DNA of 64,000 nt from Terriglobus roseus DSM 18391. Its GTDB lineage: Bacteria > Acidobacteriota > Terriglobia > Terriglobales > Acidobacteriaceae. Made by a program: the position numbers and the translations under genes. Shown here piece after piece: positions 37,550-49,315 of the stretch (position 1 is the first letter of the stretch; each line of letters starts with the position of its first letter). The notes beneath the pieces are model-generated. The model ran no database searches. It had not been told where the DNA came from and saw only the letters and a list, made by a program, of their open reading frames with translations. The DNA lies in contig NC_018014.1 in assembly GCF_000265425.1 (NCBI RefSeq), positions 4,402,001 through 4,466,000 on the forward strand. The letters run 5' to 3'.

Positions 37550-37584
37550 GAAAGCCCCATGTCGGAGACCGGCATGGGGCTTTC
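37550..37584. terminator. Bidirectional terminator
   Basis: 12-bp stem GAAAGCCCCATG/CATGGGGCTTTC between the convergent PNGase A-like and DUF1906 genes. Confidence 0.75.
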
Positions 37585-37655
37585 CACTTCGTGCCGCACT
37601 CGAACAAAACGCGAGTCGCGCATGAATGCAGTAGAACCCTCGTGGTCGCGGAACT

Positions 37656-38531
37656 CTAGCGACCATGCGACGGATCGCGTTCCGCTGCAACGTCCAGGTC
37701 AAGCAGCATCCCCGGCAACTCCGGCACGTAACAGTTGCCGTCACTCGCGTAGGTCTTCATGCAGGCCCGCGTTATGGCAGGCCGGCGAGGACTCTGGGAA
37801 TACTGCCAGGCAATCGCTCCTGGTGTTCCACTCGCAGCCATAGGCGGTGGCGTCACCGTGCATCCGTTCGAAGGCGGACAGCTGTCCTGAGCGACGAACA
37901 GCGCAATCGGATGGAGATGCTTCGCCGCCACCACCTCGCGAACATTCTGTGCCGTCGTAATGGTCTTACCCGGTCCGTCCGAAACCGGCTGGCCGCTCAC
38001 ATAAGCCCCCGCACGGAAGCCTCCGGCGCTAACGGCCTCTGTCCACGCAAAGAGGTAATCCGCTTGCTCCGCGAGCAGACGGCCACCCTCTTCCTGATCA
38101 AGGAACAGCGTTGCCCCCGAAGGGAATCCCTCCCGTAATGCCGCCTGTATCGCGTCGTGAGCGTCGGCCTTGCCGAGTGCAACAGCAGAAGTACCGCGCT
38201 TCGCCTTGGCCAGGATCTCCTTATCAAGGCGACCGTTCCACAAAACCAGGAAACCCAGATTCTGCGACTTGATCAGCGTCCGCTTTCCCTGCCAGCCGTT
38301 CGACTGCATGCCCGGCGGGTTGTTGAGCCAGTAGCCAACAAAAGCAAAGCGCTTCGCGATCGTCGGCAGGACCTGGTCGCCCGGGTACAGGTTTCGGTCG
38401 AGCCCCAGAAAACTACCCGCCGGCTTTTCAGAAGAACCCATCTGGGCGTGGGCCTGTGCAACGGAGCAGCATGCAAGCCATCCCGCAAAGAGCATTGGCG
38501 TGAAGCGGTGGACCAGGCTGCGCTTGAACAT
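37656..38531 (-). CDS. Exported DUF1906 (glycoside hydrolase-like) protein
   Basis: 291 residues with a signal peptide (cleavage after AHAQ, about residue 30). The opening FLGLDRNLYPGD and the barrel-like pattern ATLFLDQEEGG match the DUF1906 domain, which is structurally like GH25 lysozymes and is found in secreted proteins. Acidic residues in FLDQEEGG are candidates for catalysis. Activity unknown. Confidence 0.7.
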   Translation of the reverse strand: MFKRSLVHRFTPMLFAGWLACCSVAQAHAQMGSSEKPAGSFLGLDRNLYPGDQVLPTIAKRFAFVGYWLNNPPGMQSNGWQGKRTLIKSQNLGFLVLWNGRLDKEILAKAKRGTSAVALGKADAHDAIQAALREGFPSGATLFLDQEEGGRLLAEQADYLFAWTEAVSAGGFRAGAYVSGQPVSDGPGKTITTAQNVREVVAAKHLHPIALFVAQDSCPPSNGCTVTPPPMAASGTPGAIAWQYSQSPRRPAITRACMKTYASDGNCYVPELPGMLLDLDVAAERDPSHGR

Positions 38532-38717
38532 GCAAACTCCTCGTTGCGAACGCCGCCCTACGATCGAAATGGGTCGCGTCTGGCGCTCGCTCCAAGAATG
38601 ATAGGCGAGTCTGGATCTTGCTCAGCAACGCAGCGCAAAAGCAGTTCCGCAAAAGCAAAGGCCGCAGCGAACTGCGGCCCTTACTGTTGCACGAACTTTC
38701 TCGTCAAGCGTAGGCGC

Positions 38718-39230
38718 TTACACCGCCTGCCCTAGCTCGGCAACGACGGCAGCGAACTTATCGAGGATCTGGTTCCAGCCCTCGACCTGGCCACTCGTCT
38801 TCGCAGTCTCCATGCTCTCGTTTCCAATGAGCGTGAGCTTGGTCTTACCGTTCCCCAGATCCTCAAACGTAATCACGTCGTTGGCATCCTCGATCGCCTC
38901 GTGCTCCATGCCGTAGTGCTCAGGCTCGACCTTGTTCCCCTGCGAATCGGCAAAGTACATCGACAAGACAATCTTCTCGTTGGGAACAATCTCGCGATAT
39001 TCCCCACCATTCCAAAACTCCTGCCCGTCCGGCGACTTCATGCAGATCAGGAACTTGCCGCCCACTCGAAAATCCATCTCGTAAACCGGCGTCGTAAAGC
39101 CCTTCGGCCCCCACCACTGCATCGCGTACTTGGGGTCAGTCCACGCCTTCCAGACCACTTCCCGTGGAGCGTCGAACACTCGTGTGACAACCATCCGCTC
39201 TGTCTCGCTAACCGCGTCTTTCGTCATCAT
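38718..39230 (-). CDS. SRPBCC / AHSA1-domain protein
   Basis: 170 residues with the START-like AHSA1 fold: TRVFDAPREVVWKAWTDPKYAMQWWGPKGF at the start and EVEGWNQILDKFAAV-like GQVEGWNQILDKFA at the end. Such proteins bind hydrophobic ligands; many have no known role. The ATG at 39230 overlaps the ArsR stop (ATGA), with GGAGGGGAAG just upstream, so the two are coupled. ArsR-SRPBCC pairs are common. Confidence 0.85.
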   Translation of the reverse strand: MMTKDAVSETERMVVTRVFDAPREVVWKAWTDPKYAMQWWGPKGFTTPVYEMDFRVGGKFLICMKSPDGQEFWNGGEYREIVPNEKIVLSMYFADSQGNKVEPEHYGMEHEAIEDANDVITFEDLGNGKTKLTLIGNESMETAKTSGQVEGWNQILDKFAAVVAELGQAV

Positions 39231-39586
39231 CTCTTCCCCTCCGTCTCTTTCATTTGCTTCACAACCACATCCAGCTTGTCGAAACTCTCTTCCCAGAATC
39301 TGCGATAGGAAATGGCCCAATCGCTGACTGTCTTGATCGCCTCAGGACGAAGTGTGCACACACTCTCGCGCCCACGCTTCGTCTTCATCACAATGCGCGC
39401 CCGCACCAGGTACGCAATATGTTTCGAGATCATCTGCTGCGACAACGAAAATGGTTCCGTCAGGTGATGAATAGAAGCAGGCCCCTGCGAGAGCCGCTCG
39501 ACCATCGCCCGTCGAGTCGGATCAGACAAAGCCGCGAATGTCGTACCCAATCTATCCACAACCATATGGTAGTGGGTTTCTTCCAT
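39227..39586 (-). CDS. ArsR-family transcriptional regulator
   Basis: 119 residues. Winged helix-turn-helix: LSDPTRRAMVERLSQGPASIHHLTEPFSLSQQMISKHIAYL (in parts, residues 20-60). No metal-binding cysteines of the classical ArsR/SmtB type, so it belongs to the metal-independent group usually paired with SRPBCC proteins. Overlaps the SRPBCC gene by four bases. Confidence 0.88.
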   Translation of the reverse strand: MEETHYHMVVDRLGTTFAALSDPTRRAMVERLSQGPASIHHLTEPFSLSQQMISKHIAYLVRARIVMKTKRGRESVCTLRPEAIKTVSDWAISYRRFWEESFDKLDVVVKQMKETEGKR

Positions 39587-39623
39587 CTGTCAAGACGGTT
39601 TTTCGTCGTTTAACGACGAGCAG

Positions 39624-39659
39624 CAGAAAGGGCCGCAGCTTTCGCTACGGCCCTTTCTG
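39624..39659 (-). terminator. Terminator after tuf
   Basis: 12-bp stem CAGAAAGGGCCG/CGGCCCTTTCTG, about 85 bp after the tuf stop on the minus strand, followed by a second small stem CGTCG/CGACG (39605-39619). No long T-run follows. Confidence 0.55.
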
Positions 39660-39705
39660 TTATTGCTTCTGAGTCCCGCCTAAGCCTTCATTTCCGTCCT
39701 TGAAC

Positions 39706-39745
39706 ACGTCGCGCGAGCGACGTCGAGAACGGCACGAAGTGCCTA
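39706..39745 (-). repeat. Covarying hairpin element, copy 3 (after tuf)
   Basis: Begins with the tuf stop (39743-39745). GGCAC-GAA-GTGCC (39731-39743) and ACGTCGC-GCGA-GCGACGT (39706-39723) correspond to the first two hairpins of the copies after rpsH and rplF; the third hairpin is missing. The second stem has a paired substitution relative to copy 2. Confidence 0.65.
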
Positions 39746-40930
39746 CTTGATGATCTCGGAGATGGTGCCAGCGCCGACGGTACGACCGCCTTCGCGGATG
39801 GCGAAGCGGAGGCCCTTTTCCATGGCGACGGGCGTGTGCAGCGTGATCTCCAGAGCGATGTTGTCGCCCGGCATCACCATCTCCGTGCCAGCCGGCAGCT
39901 TCGCCGATCCGGTCACGTCAGTGGTGCGGAAGTAGAACTGGGGACGGTAGCCGTCGAAGAACGGGGTGTGACGGCCGCCCTCTTCCTTGCTCAGGACGTA
40001 GATCTCGCCCTTGAAGGTGGTGTGCGGCGTGATCGAACCCGGCTTGGCAAGAACCATGCCGCGCTCAACGTCGTCCTTGGCGGTACCGCGGAGCAACAGA
40101 CCCGCGTTATCACCAGCAAGACCCTCGTCCAGCTGCTTCTTGAACATCTCCACGCCGGTAACGGTCGTGTTCTGCGTGTCGCGGAAGCCAACGATCTGTG
40201 CCGGCTCGCCGACCTTGATCTTGCCACGCTCGATACGGCCGGTAACAACCGTGCCACGACCCGAGATCGAGAAGATATCTTCGATCGGCATCAGGAACGG
40301 CAGGTCGACCAGGCGGTCAGGCTGCGGAACGTTCTTGTCGACAGCGTCCATCAGCTCGTCGATCTTCGCTTCCCACTGGGCTTCGCCGTTCAGTGCGCCA
40401 AGCGCCGAACCACGGATGACGGGAACGTCATCGCCAGGGAAGTCGTACTTGCTGAGCAGCTCGCGAACTTCCATCTCGACCAGGTCGATCAGTTCTTCGT
40501 CTTCAACCGCATCGCACTTGTTCAGGAACACAACGATGTACGGCACGCCAACCTGGCGAGCGAGCAGAACGTGCTCCTTCGTCTGGGGCATCGGGCCGTC
40601 GGTGGCCGCCACTACGAGAATGGCACCGTCCATCTGCGCTGCGCCCGTGATCATGTTCTTGATGTAATCGGCGTGGCCCGGGCAGTCAACGTGAGCATAG
40701 TGACGGTTCGCCGTCTCATACTCAACGTGCGACGTCGCGATCGTAATACCGCGCTCGCGCTCTTCCGGTGCGTTGTCAATCGTGTCGAACGAACGGAAAG
40801 AGTTCTTCGGGTTGTGCTTGGAAAGAACCTTCGTGATCGCAGCCGTCAGCGTCGTCTTGCCGTGATCGATGTGACCAATCGTGCCCACGTTAACGTGCGG
40901 CTTGGACCGGTCGAACTTTTCCTTACCCAT
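39743..40930 (-). CDS. tuf: Elongation factor Tu
   Basis: GTPase that brings aminoacyl-tRNA to the ribosome, 395 residues. G1 GHIDHGKT at 19-26, G3 DCPGHADY, G4 NKCD, and the C-terminal domains KPGSITPHT and [15 protein letters not shown]. Last gene of the str operon; no second copy in the window. Confidence 0.99.
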   Translation of the reverse strand: MGKEKFDRSKPHVNVGTIGHIDHGKTTLTAAITKVLSKHNPKNSFRSFDTIDNAPEERERGITIATSHVEYETANRHYAHVDCPGHADYIKNMITGAAQMDGAILVVAATDGPMPQTKEHVLLARQVGVPYIVVFLNKCDAVEDEELIDLVEMEVRELLSKYDFPGDDVPVIRGSALGALNGEAQWEAKIDELMDAVDKNVPQPDRLVDLPFLMPIEDIFSISGRGTVVTGRIERGKIKVGEPAQIVGFRDTQNTTVTGVEMFKKQLDEGLAGDNAGLLLRGTAKDDVERGMVLAKPGSITPHTTFKGEIYVLSKEEGGRHTPFFDGYRPQFYFRTTDVTGSAKLPAGTEMVMPGDNIALEITLHTPVAMEKGLRFAIREGGRTVGAGTISEIIK

Positions 40931-41010
40931 GATGTTTCTCCTCTTGCCTTACGGCGAAGTTCTGAAGCTAAACCCGTACGGCGTACGCCGCGTGAAGCTT
41001 ACGCAGAAGT

Positions 41011-41073
41011 GGCACAGCAAAGCTGTGCCCCCTCTTCAAATCAGGTTCTGAAGGCCGGGCACAAAGCCCGGCC
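41011..41073 (-). other. Two palindromic modules in the fusA-tuf spacer
   Basis: GGCACAGC-AAA-GCTGTGCC (41011-41029) and GGCCGGGC-ACAAA-GCCCGGCC (41053-41073). They have the same palindrome-with-AAAG-loop design as the dispersed modules at 54-63 kb. Confidence 0.5.
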
Positions 41074-41097
41074 CACAGAACGATGTACTGCCGACAC

Positions 41098-43191
<2,094 letters not shown>

Positions 43192-43320
43192 GTTGTGTTC
43201 TTCTTCTCCGGAACTAACTTCCGGTGTCCTTCGCAGATTCAGGAGTAAGCCAGACCGCCTGACTTACTCCTGATTTGCTTGACCAAACTACATTGAGTTA
43301 CTCGCGAGAGTGCGCAGCGC

Positions 43321-43830
<510 letters not shown>

Positions 43831-43908
43831 TCAAGCATCTGGACCTGTGGTTCAAAGCAGCGGGCAGAACTCAATCCACCCGCTGCCGGAATTCCTTGAA
43901 TCTCAAAA

Positions 43909-44292
43909 CTACTTCGCGACAGCCTTCGGACGCTTTGCGCCGTACTTGCTGCGGCTCTGCTTGCGCTTCGCAACGCCAACAGAGTCAAGCGTTCCGCGAA
44001 CGATGTGGTAACGCACACCCGGCAGATCCTTCACACGACCGCCACGAATAAGGACGATCGAGTGCTCCTGCAGGTTGTGGCCTTCGCCCGGGATGTAGCT
44101 GGTCACTTCGATACCGTTCGTCAGACGAACACGCGCAACCTTACGGAGCGCCGAGTTCGGCTTCTTCGGTGTCTGGGTATACACACGGGTGCAAACACCA
44201 CGCCGCTGTGGCGATCCCTGCAATGCCGGGCTGGCCGTCTTGTAGTTCGGCGCAGTGCGGCCCTTCTTCACAAGCTGATGAAACGTAGGCAC
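43909..44292 (-). CDS. rpsL: 30S ribosomal protein S12
   Basis: Decoding-centre protein, 127 residues. It starts with GTG ([11 protein letters not shown] follows); AGGGAG is 5 bases upstream. The frame is open for another 86 codons, but that extension is not S12-like. Lys43-type region [11 protein letters not shown] and [13 protein letters not shown] are intact, with no visible streptomycin-resistance change by eye. Confidence 0.98.
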   Translation of the reverse strand: MPTFHQLVKKGRTAPNYKTASPALQGSPQRRGVCTRVYTQTPKKPNSALRKVARVRLTNGIEVTSYIPGEGHNLQEHSIVLIRGGRVKDLPGVRYHIVRGTLDSVGVAKRKQSRSKYGAKRPKAVAK

Positions 44293-44481
44293 GGTAACTC
44301 CCTGAAACTCTTGTCTAAACTGCTGAACTTTGGGTGTCTGCTTGAACCGCGCACTGTCAGGAGTGGCGATCTCAGGCTTTCTCTGACGGGCTGCGGCGCC
44401 GAAAAAAGCACCTGCAAACCCCTCCAGCCCTCGCAGTCGCAACCTACACGCACCACGGGACGGAAACCTCGGAACCCTTCT

Positions 44482-44510
44482 ACTGTAGCAATTCACCGCT
44501 GGAGCGTCAA
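44482..44510 (-). promoter_or_regulatory. Promoter of the str operon
   Basis: Minus strand TTGACG (44505-44510), 17-nt spacer, TACAGT (44482-44487). Leader to the rpsL GTG is about 180 nt. Confidence 0.65.
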
Positions 44511-44610
44511 CGAACGGCGCGAAATCTGTTGACAACCAATCCCACTCCAACTGAAATTGTACTCAGGCCCGAGCGGATTGGCGTCCGCCCGGGGTTTTGA
44601 GGTGATCGAC

Positions 44611-44718
44611 TCACCTCAGGAAGTGCTTCAGAATGAGCAACGCAAGTCCAATCAGCGCCAGAATTACCTTCTCTGACGCAGAAACAGACAGGCGAAGCCC
44701 AGGTTCTTTGGGCATCAT
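44611..44718 (-). CDS. Possible small membrane protein, 35 residues
   Basis: Reads MMPKEPGLRLSVSASEK followed by a hydrophobic helix (VILALIGLALLILKHFL) and stops. GAGAGG lies a few bases upstream of the two ATGs. An 8-bp hairpin (TGAGGTGA/TCACCTCA, 44598-44618) overlaps the stop. Short length leaves doubt, but helix plus ribosome binding site is a reasonable case. No family recognised. Confidence 0.4.
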   Translation of the reverse strand: MMPKEPGLRLSVSASEKVILALIGLALLILKHFLR

Positions 44719-44738
44719 CCACCTCTCACAATGAAATG

Positions 44739-44769
44739 CGCCTTCGGGGACTTCATCTCCCCGAAGGCG
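44739..44769 (-). terminator. Terminator of the alpha/beta hydrolase gene
   Basis: 12-bp perfect stem CGCCTTCGGGGA/TCCCCGAAGGCG, loop of 7, about 140 bp after the hydrolase stop. Confidence 0.6.
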
Positions 44770-44910
44770 ATTCGCTTTTCAGGGCGAATGTCGTCTGTTC
44801 GGGGTGCCCGTAAGCGCCGCCAACACTGTGAGTGGTGACGGCAGTATTCCTCAACAGCCCTGTACTATCTGCCGCTTACCCGCCGCTCGAATCCTGAAGC
44901 CTGCAATGAT

Positions 44911-45603
44911 CTACCCCGTAATCCACCCGATCAAAGCCCGATTCACCGCCTCCGGTTGCTCCAACGTCGATCCGTGTCCACAGTCCTTCACGATCACCAG
45001 GCGAGCACCCGGAATCGCCAAAGCCATCTCCTGCGCGCGCTCCACCGGCGTCAGAGCATCGCCATCCCCCACCAGCACCAGGGTCGGCACCTGGATCGCC
45101 GCCAGTCCCGGCACGCTGTCCGGTCTCTCGATAATCGCCTCCGTCTGCCGCTTGAAACCCTCCAGACCAACCGCAGCAATCATCCGTTCCGACACCTCCC
45201 GAAGTCGCTGGTCGTTCTGACGGTCCGGATGAAAGATCGCCATGGCCACCCCGGCGGCCAGCGTCTGAAAGTCCTCACTCTCCGTGCGAGCCAGGATCGC
45301 CCGCCGATTCGCCGTCTGCTCCGGCGTATCCGGCCGCGCAGACGTATCCAGCAGCGCCAGCTTCATCACGCGCTCCGGAGCCTGCCGCAGGATCTCGAAG
45401 CTTAGGTAACCGCCCATCGAAATACCGGCAAGCGCAAAACGCGGCGGAGCATTCTCCAGAATCGACGCCGCAATCTCGCCCATGGTCTTTCCAGTCAGCG
45501 TCGACGCAACGGTAACCGGGCCGTAAGGCCACAACGCCTCCACCTGCGATCCAAAAACCTCCGCAGAACACAACAATCCAGGCACAAGAACAATCGGTGT
45601 CAT
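44911..45603 (-). CDS. Alpha/beta-fold hydrolase
   Basis: 230 residues without signal peptide. Nucleophile elbow AGISMGG with Ser62, oxyanion region VLVPGLLCS, and the acid and His near VLVGDGDALTP and DCGHGSTLEQP. Typical of small esterase-like hydrolases of the 2-hydroxymuconate/3-oxoadipate enol-lactonase group; substrate unknown. Stands alone as a single gene. Confidence 0.85.
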   Translation of the reverse strand: MTPIVLVPGLLCSAEVFGSQVEALWPYGPVTVASTLTGKTMGEIAASILENAPPRFALAGISMGGYLSFEILRQAPERVMKLALLDTSARPDTPEQTANRRAILARTESEDFQTLAAGVAMAIFHPDRQNDQRLREVSERMIAAVGLEGFKRQTEAIIERPDSVPGLAAIQVPTLVLVGDGDALTPVERAQEMALAIPGARLVIVKDCGHGSTLEQPEAVNRALIGWITG

Positions 45604-45781
45604 TCACCCTCCCCTGCCTTGTTGGATGCACCACTCCAAACCTCGCCCGCCCTTCGATTCCTCGCGCGCTATGAAGCCGTTCACTTCCATCGTGCCGCAA
45701 AGAAAAGCCCACGGACGTTGACCGGCTATGCGTCCTAAATTGTCTTGCCTCCCGCCTTCCCTTCCCTGCTAGCCTTTCCCC

Positions 45782-47857
45782 ATGCGCTTTCCTGTACTTG
45801 CCTCCACGGCCACACTGGCTGCCAGCCTACTCGTCGCTCCGAATGCCACGGCCCAGCGGCCCGGATCGGACACAACGAATGTCTTCACACCCGAGATGAA
45901 GTTCTTCGCCAATCCCGACCCGCGCATCGCGCAATACGAGGCATCGCAGGGCACAGGAACACCCGTCCGCTCCATCGGCGCCGTAGAACTCTCGCCGGAC
46001 GGCAAGAAGATCGCCTGGATGGTCGCCAATGAACCGGTCGCTGGCGCTCGCCGCGGTGGCGGCATGCAGCTCCACATCAGCCCGGCACTCTCGCCCAGCC
46101 CGTCCGAACCGGCCATCTCCGCAGGCGACGGCTGCTTCAGCAGCCTGCCCCGCTGGTCGCCCGACGGCGCAACCCTCGCCTTCGTCGGCACCTGCGCCGA
46201 CCACCAGCCGCAGATCTACCTACGAAACAGCGCAGGCAAGGTCTCCCAGCTCACCCACATCAAGGGCACGCTGACCTCACCCGCATGGTCGCCCGACGGC
46301 TCCTCCATCGGCTTCCTCTACGTTGAAAACGCCACGCGCTCCGCCGGCGCACTCGCCGCCATGAAGCCGCCCGCCGGCGTCATCGGCCAGGACGGCGTTG
46401 AGATCCAGTGGGTCGCCGCTGCCAACGCCAAATCCGGCGAGATCAGCGTCGTCACACCCAAAACCCTGCACGCCTATGAGTTCGACTGGGCGCCCGACTC
46501 GAAGCACATGGCCTTCGTCGCCGCCAACCCGCCCGGCGAAAACACCTGGTGGATCGCGCAGATGTACACCGTCGCCACGGGCGATCCGGCCAGCGCCAAG
46601 TCCATCCTGAACCCCGTAACCGCAGGCGGCTCGCTGCACGGCCTTCAGATCGCCGTCCCCCGCTACTCGCCCGACGGCCGCAACATCGCCTTCATCGGCG
46701 GCCTCATGTCCGACCAGGGCTCCACCGGCGGCGACATCTACCTCATGGGCTCCGACGGCAGCGGCCTGCAGGACCTGACCACCGGCCGCAAGTCCACACC
46801 CGTCTACATCGCCTGGGCCGACAACGACCACATCGCCTTCTCGGAAGATCAGCCCGGCAAATCGCACCTGAGCGTCCTCGGCACCAACGGCAAGGAACTG
46901 CTCGAAGGATGGACCGCGCCACAGTCCATCAGCAGCGGCCGCGCCTCACTCTCCTTCTCCTTCTCGCCCTCCGCCAAGATGGTCGCCTTCGTCTCGGCAG
47001 GTCCGGACAAGGCAGCCGAGGTCTACGCAGGCGACCCGCGCGGCCTCCGCGCCGTCACCCAGATCAACGAACACGCCACCGGCGCCGCCAGCAAGACCGT
47101 CTCACTCGAGTGGGAAAACGAAGGCTTCCACGTTCAGGGCTGGCTCACACTGCCCGAAAACTACGACGCCAACAAGAAGTACCCCATGATCGTCAGCGTC
47201 CACGGCGGCCCATCGTCTGAGGTCGGCCCCGGCAACGCAGGCGGTGGCAACGGACTCTACGCCCATCTCGGCTACTTCGTCCTCTCGCCCAACCCCCGCG
47301 GCTCCTACGGTCAGGGCGAAGCCTTCGTCCAGGCCAACCGCAAGGACTTCGGCTACGGCGATCTCCGCGACATCCTCAAGGGCGTCGACACCGCCGAAAT
47401 GAAGTACAGCATCGACGACAAGCGCCTCGGTCTCACCGGCTGGAGCTACGGCGGCTTCATGAGCATGTTCGCCATCACTCAGACCAACCGTTTCCGCGCC
47501 GCCGTCGCAGGCGCCGGCATCAGCAACTGGCAGAGCTACTACGGCGAAAACTCCATCGACCAGTGGATGGTGCCCTTCTTCGGCGCCACCGTCTATGACG
47601 ATCCGGCCGTCTACGCCAAGTCCTCCGCCATCAACTTCATCAACAAAGTCACCACACCCGAACTCATCCTCGTCGGCGACCGCGACGGCGAATGCCCGGC
47701 ACCGCAAAGCTACGAGATGTGGCACGCACTCCGCGCACTCGGCAAGAAGACCGAACTCGTCGTCTACCCCAACGAAGGCCACGGCTTCAGCAACCCCGCC
47801 CACTCCGCCGACCGCACCGCCCGCACCGTGGCATGGTTCGAAGACAACATGAAGTAA
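45782..47857 (+). CDS. S9-family (prolyl oligopeptidase/DPP-IV type) peptidase, exported
   Basis: 691 residues with a signal peptide (ending near ATAQ, residue 25). Residues about 60-420 are a WD40-like beta-propeller (repeats such as [40 protein letters not shown]); the C-terminal third is the alpha/beta hydrolase domain. Catalytic Ser555 in GWSYGGFMS, Asp633 in VGDRDGE and His667 in NEGHGF. Cleaves short peptides in the periplasm, probably for nutrition. Terminator follows directly. Confidence 0.92.
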   Translation: MRFPVLASTATLAASLLVAPNATAQRPGSDTTNVFTPEMKFFANPDPRIAQYEASQGTGTPVRSIGAVELSPDGKKIAWMVANEPVAGARRGGGMQLHISPALSPSPSEPAISAGDGCFSSLPRWSPDGATLAFVGTCADHQPQIYLRNSAGKVSQLTHIKGTLTSPAWSPDGSSIGFLYVENATRSAGALAAMKPPAGVIGQDGVEIQWVAAANAKSGEISVVTPKTLHAYEFDWAPDSKHMAFVAANPPGENTWWIAQMYTVATGDPASAKSILNPVTAGGSLHGLQIAVPRYSPDGRNIAFIGGLMSDQGSTGGDIYLMGSDGSGLQDLTTGRKSTPVYIAWADNDHIAFSEDQPGKSHLSVLGTNGKELLEGWTAPQSISSGRASLSFSFSPSAKMVAFVSAGPDKAAEVYAGDPRGLRAVTQINEHATGAASKTVSLEWENEGFHVQGWLTLPENYDANKKYPMIVSVHGGPSSEVGPGNAGGGNGLYAHLGYFVLSPNPRGSYGQGEAFVQANRKDFGYGDLRDILKGVDTAEMKYSIDDKRLGLTGWSYGGFMSMFAITQTNRFRAAVAGAGISNWQSYYGENSIDQWMVPFFGATVYDDPAVYAKSSAINFINKVTTPELILVGDRDGECPAPQSYEMWHALRALGKKTELVVYPNEGHGFSNPAHSADRTARTVAWFEDNMK

Positions 47858-47874
47858 GCGCTCCACAACAAAGC

Positions 47875-47909
47875 AGGAAAGGCCCGGCGAATTCTGCCGG
47901 GCCTTTCCT
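47875..47909 (+). terminator. Terminator after the S9 peptidase gene
   Basis: 14-bp perfect stem AGGAAAGGCCCGGC/GCCGGGCCTTTCCT, 18 bp after the stop; ends in TTTCC. Confidence 0.8.
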
Positions 47910-48093
47910 GTTCACGCAGCTTCACAGGAAGCGAATCCCAGGAAACCGCACAAAAATTGCTGTGACTGCTATCCGGCATGGCGTCTCTCAGACACCGGCG
48001 GAGTGCAACGCCCCTCGTTTTGAAACCCTCCATCTCAACAAGAGCCCAGCCTATTCCGGCTGCCCGCTCAACAGTTACTTGGAGACACAAGCA

Positions 48094-49107
48094 ATGAGTT
48101 CCAGCAAGAACCCCATCTCGCGCCGCAAAGTCGTCACCAATCTGGGCGCAGGCATCGCAGGCGCCGCGCTGACCGGCGCTATGCCCGCCGCAGCGCAGGC
48201 CCAGACCAAGGGCGGTCCCACCGTCGCACCCTTCGTCGATCCCACCACCAAGTACCCCAGGCCGCCCTACCCCGGCCAGACGCAGCCTTGGCCCGGCCTC
48301 GCTAGCAAGATGACACCGCGCCCCGACCACGGCGAGACCAGCTACAAGGGCTCCGGCCGCCTCGCAGGCCGTAAGGCACTCATCACCGGCGGCGACTCCG
48401 GCATGGGCCGCGCCGCAGCCATCGCCTACGCCCGCGAAGGCGCTGACGTCGCCATCAGCTACTACCCAACCGAAGAACCCGACGCACAGGAGGTCATCGC
48501 ACTGATCAAGGCAGAGGGCCGTAAGGCCGTCGCCATCCCCGGCGACCTCCGCGAAGAGAGCTACTGCAAGTCCCTCGTTGCCAAAGCCGTCGCCGAACTC
48601 GGCGGCCTCGATATCGTCGTCTCCAACGCCGGCCGTCAGCAGCAGTGCGAAGATCTTCTGCAACTCACCAGCGAAGCCTTCGACGCCACGATGAAGACCA
48701 ACATCTACGCGCCCTTCTGGATCATCAAGGCAGCGCTGCCGCACCTCAAGCCCGGCGCCTCCATCATCGGCACCACCTCCGAGCAGGCCTACGATCCCTC
48801 TCCCAACCTCTACGACTACGCCCAGACCAAGGCCGCGACCATGAACTACATCAAGTCGCTCGCCAAGCAGCTCGGCCCCAAGGGCATCCGCGTCAACGGC
48901 GTCGCACCCGGCCCCATCTGGACACCGCTGCAGGTATCCGGCGGCGCCACCCAGAAGAAGCTCATCAACTTCGGCGGAGACTACCCGCTCGGCCGCGCCG
49001 GCCAGCCGGCTGAACTCGCCAGCATCTACGTCCAGCTCGCCTCCAACGACGCCAGCTACACCAACGGCAACATCTACGGCGCAAGCGGCGGCGGCGGCCA
49101 GCCGTGA
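48094..49107 (+). CDS. Tat-exported SDR-family oxidoreductase
   Basis: 337 residues. N-terminus [21 protein letters not shown] is a twin-arginine signal. The SDR domain begins near residue 85: [11 protein letters not shown] binds NAD(P); catalytic Tyr and Lys in [14 protein letters not shown] as the NNAG variant. Similar to YhxC/YghA-like glucose-dehydrogenase-type SDRs with the [16 protein letters not shown] opening. A Tat signal on a cofactor-binding SDR is uncommon but known. GGAG lies 9 bases before the ATG at 48094. Confidence 0.88.
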   Translation: MSSSKNPISRRKVVTNLGAGIAGAALTGAMPAAAQAQTKGGPTVAPFVDPTTKYPRPPYPGQTQPWPGLASKMTPRPDHGETSYKGSGRLAGRKALITGGDSGMGRAAAIAYAREGADVAISYYPTEEPDAQEVIALIKAEGRKAVAIPGDLREESYCKSLVAKAVAELGGLDIVVSNAGRQQQCEDLLQLTSEAFDATMKTNIYAPFWIIKAALPHLKPGASIIGTTSEQAYDPSPNLYDYAQTKAATMNYIKSLAKQLGPKGIRVNGVAPGPIWTPLQVSGGATQKKLINFGGDYPLGRAGQPAELASIYVQLASNDASYTNGNIYGASGGGGQP

Positions 49108-49114
49108 AACTCAC

Positions 49115-49243
49115 CAAAGCGGCTTTAGCCGCCGGGATAGATACAGCTGCCAGGTAAGAGCGGCTTCAGCCGCCGGGATAGAAACAGGTACTACGTAAGA
49201 GCGGCTTCAGCCGCCGAGATGAGCATCTCGGCGACTGAAGCCC
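49115..49243 (+). repeat. Three palindromic direct repeats after the SDR gene
   Basis: Three copies of an approximately 40-bp unit: AGCGGCTTTAGCCGC or AGCGGCTTCAGCCGC followed by CGGGATAGA-ACAG or a variant. The last copy continues into GAGATG-AG-CATCTC and a second arm GACTGAAGCC. Short direct repeats with a central GCGGCTTCAGCCGC palindrome resemble the palindromic modules at 54-63 kb. May act as transcription terminator or REP-like sequence. Confidence 0.6.
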
Positions 49244-49315
49244 TTTTCTCTGCCAATGACTCGGAGCATTCACAGACGCCAGATCACCCGGGAGTAAGCT
49301 CATGCCAAGGTGAGC

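Noticed and set aside
44293-44550. N-terminal extension of rpsL from an upstream ATG
   Set aside because: The extension does not resemble S12, overlaps the promoter, and the GTG at 44292 has a good ribosome binding site and gives the family length.
48094-49107. Frameshifted fusion of the S9 peptidase with the SDR
   Set aside because: The frame is open upstream of the SDR start, but a strong terminator, a ribosome binding site and a Tat signal at 48094 show a separate gene.
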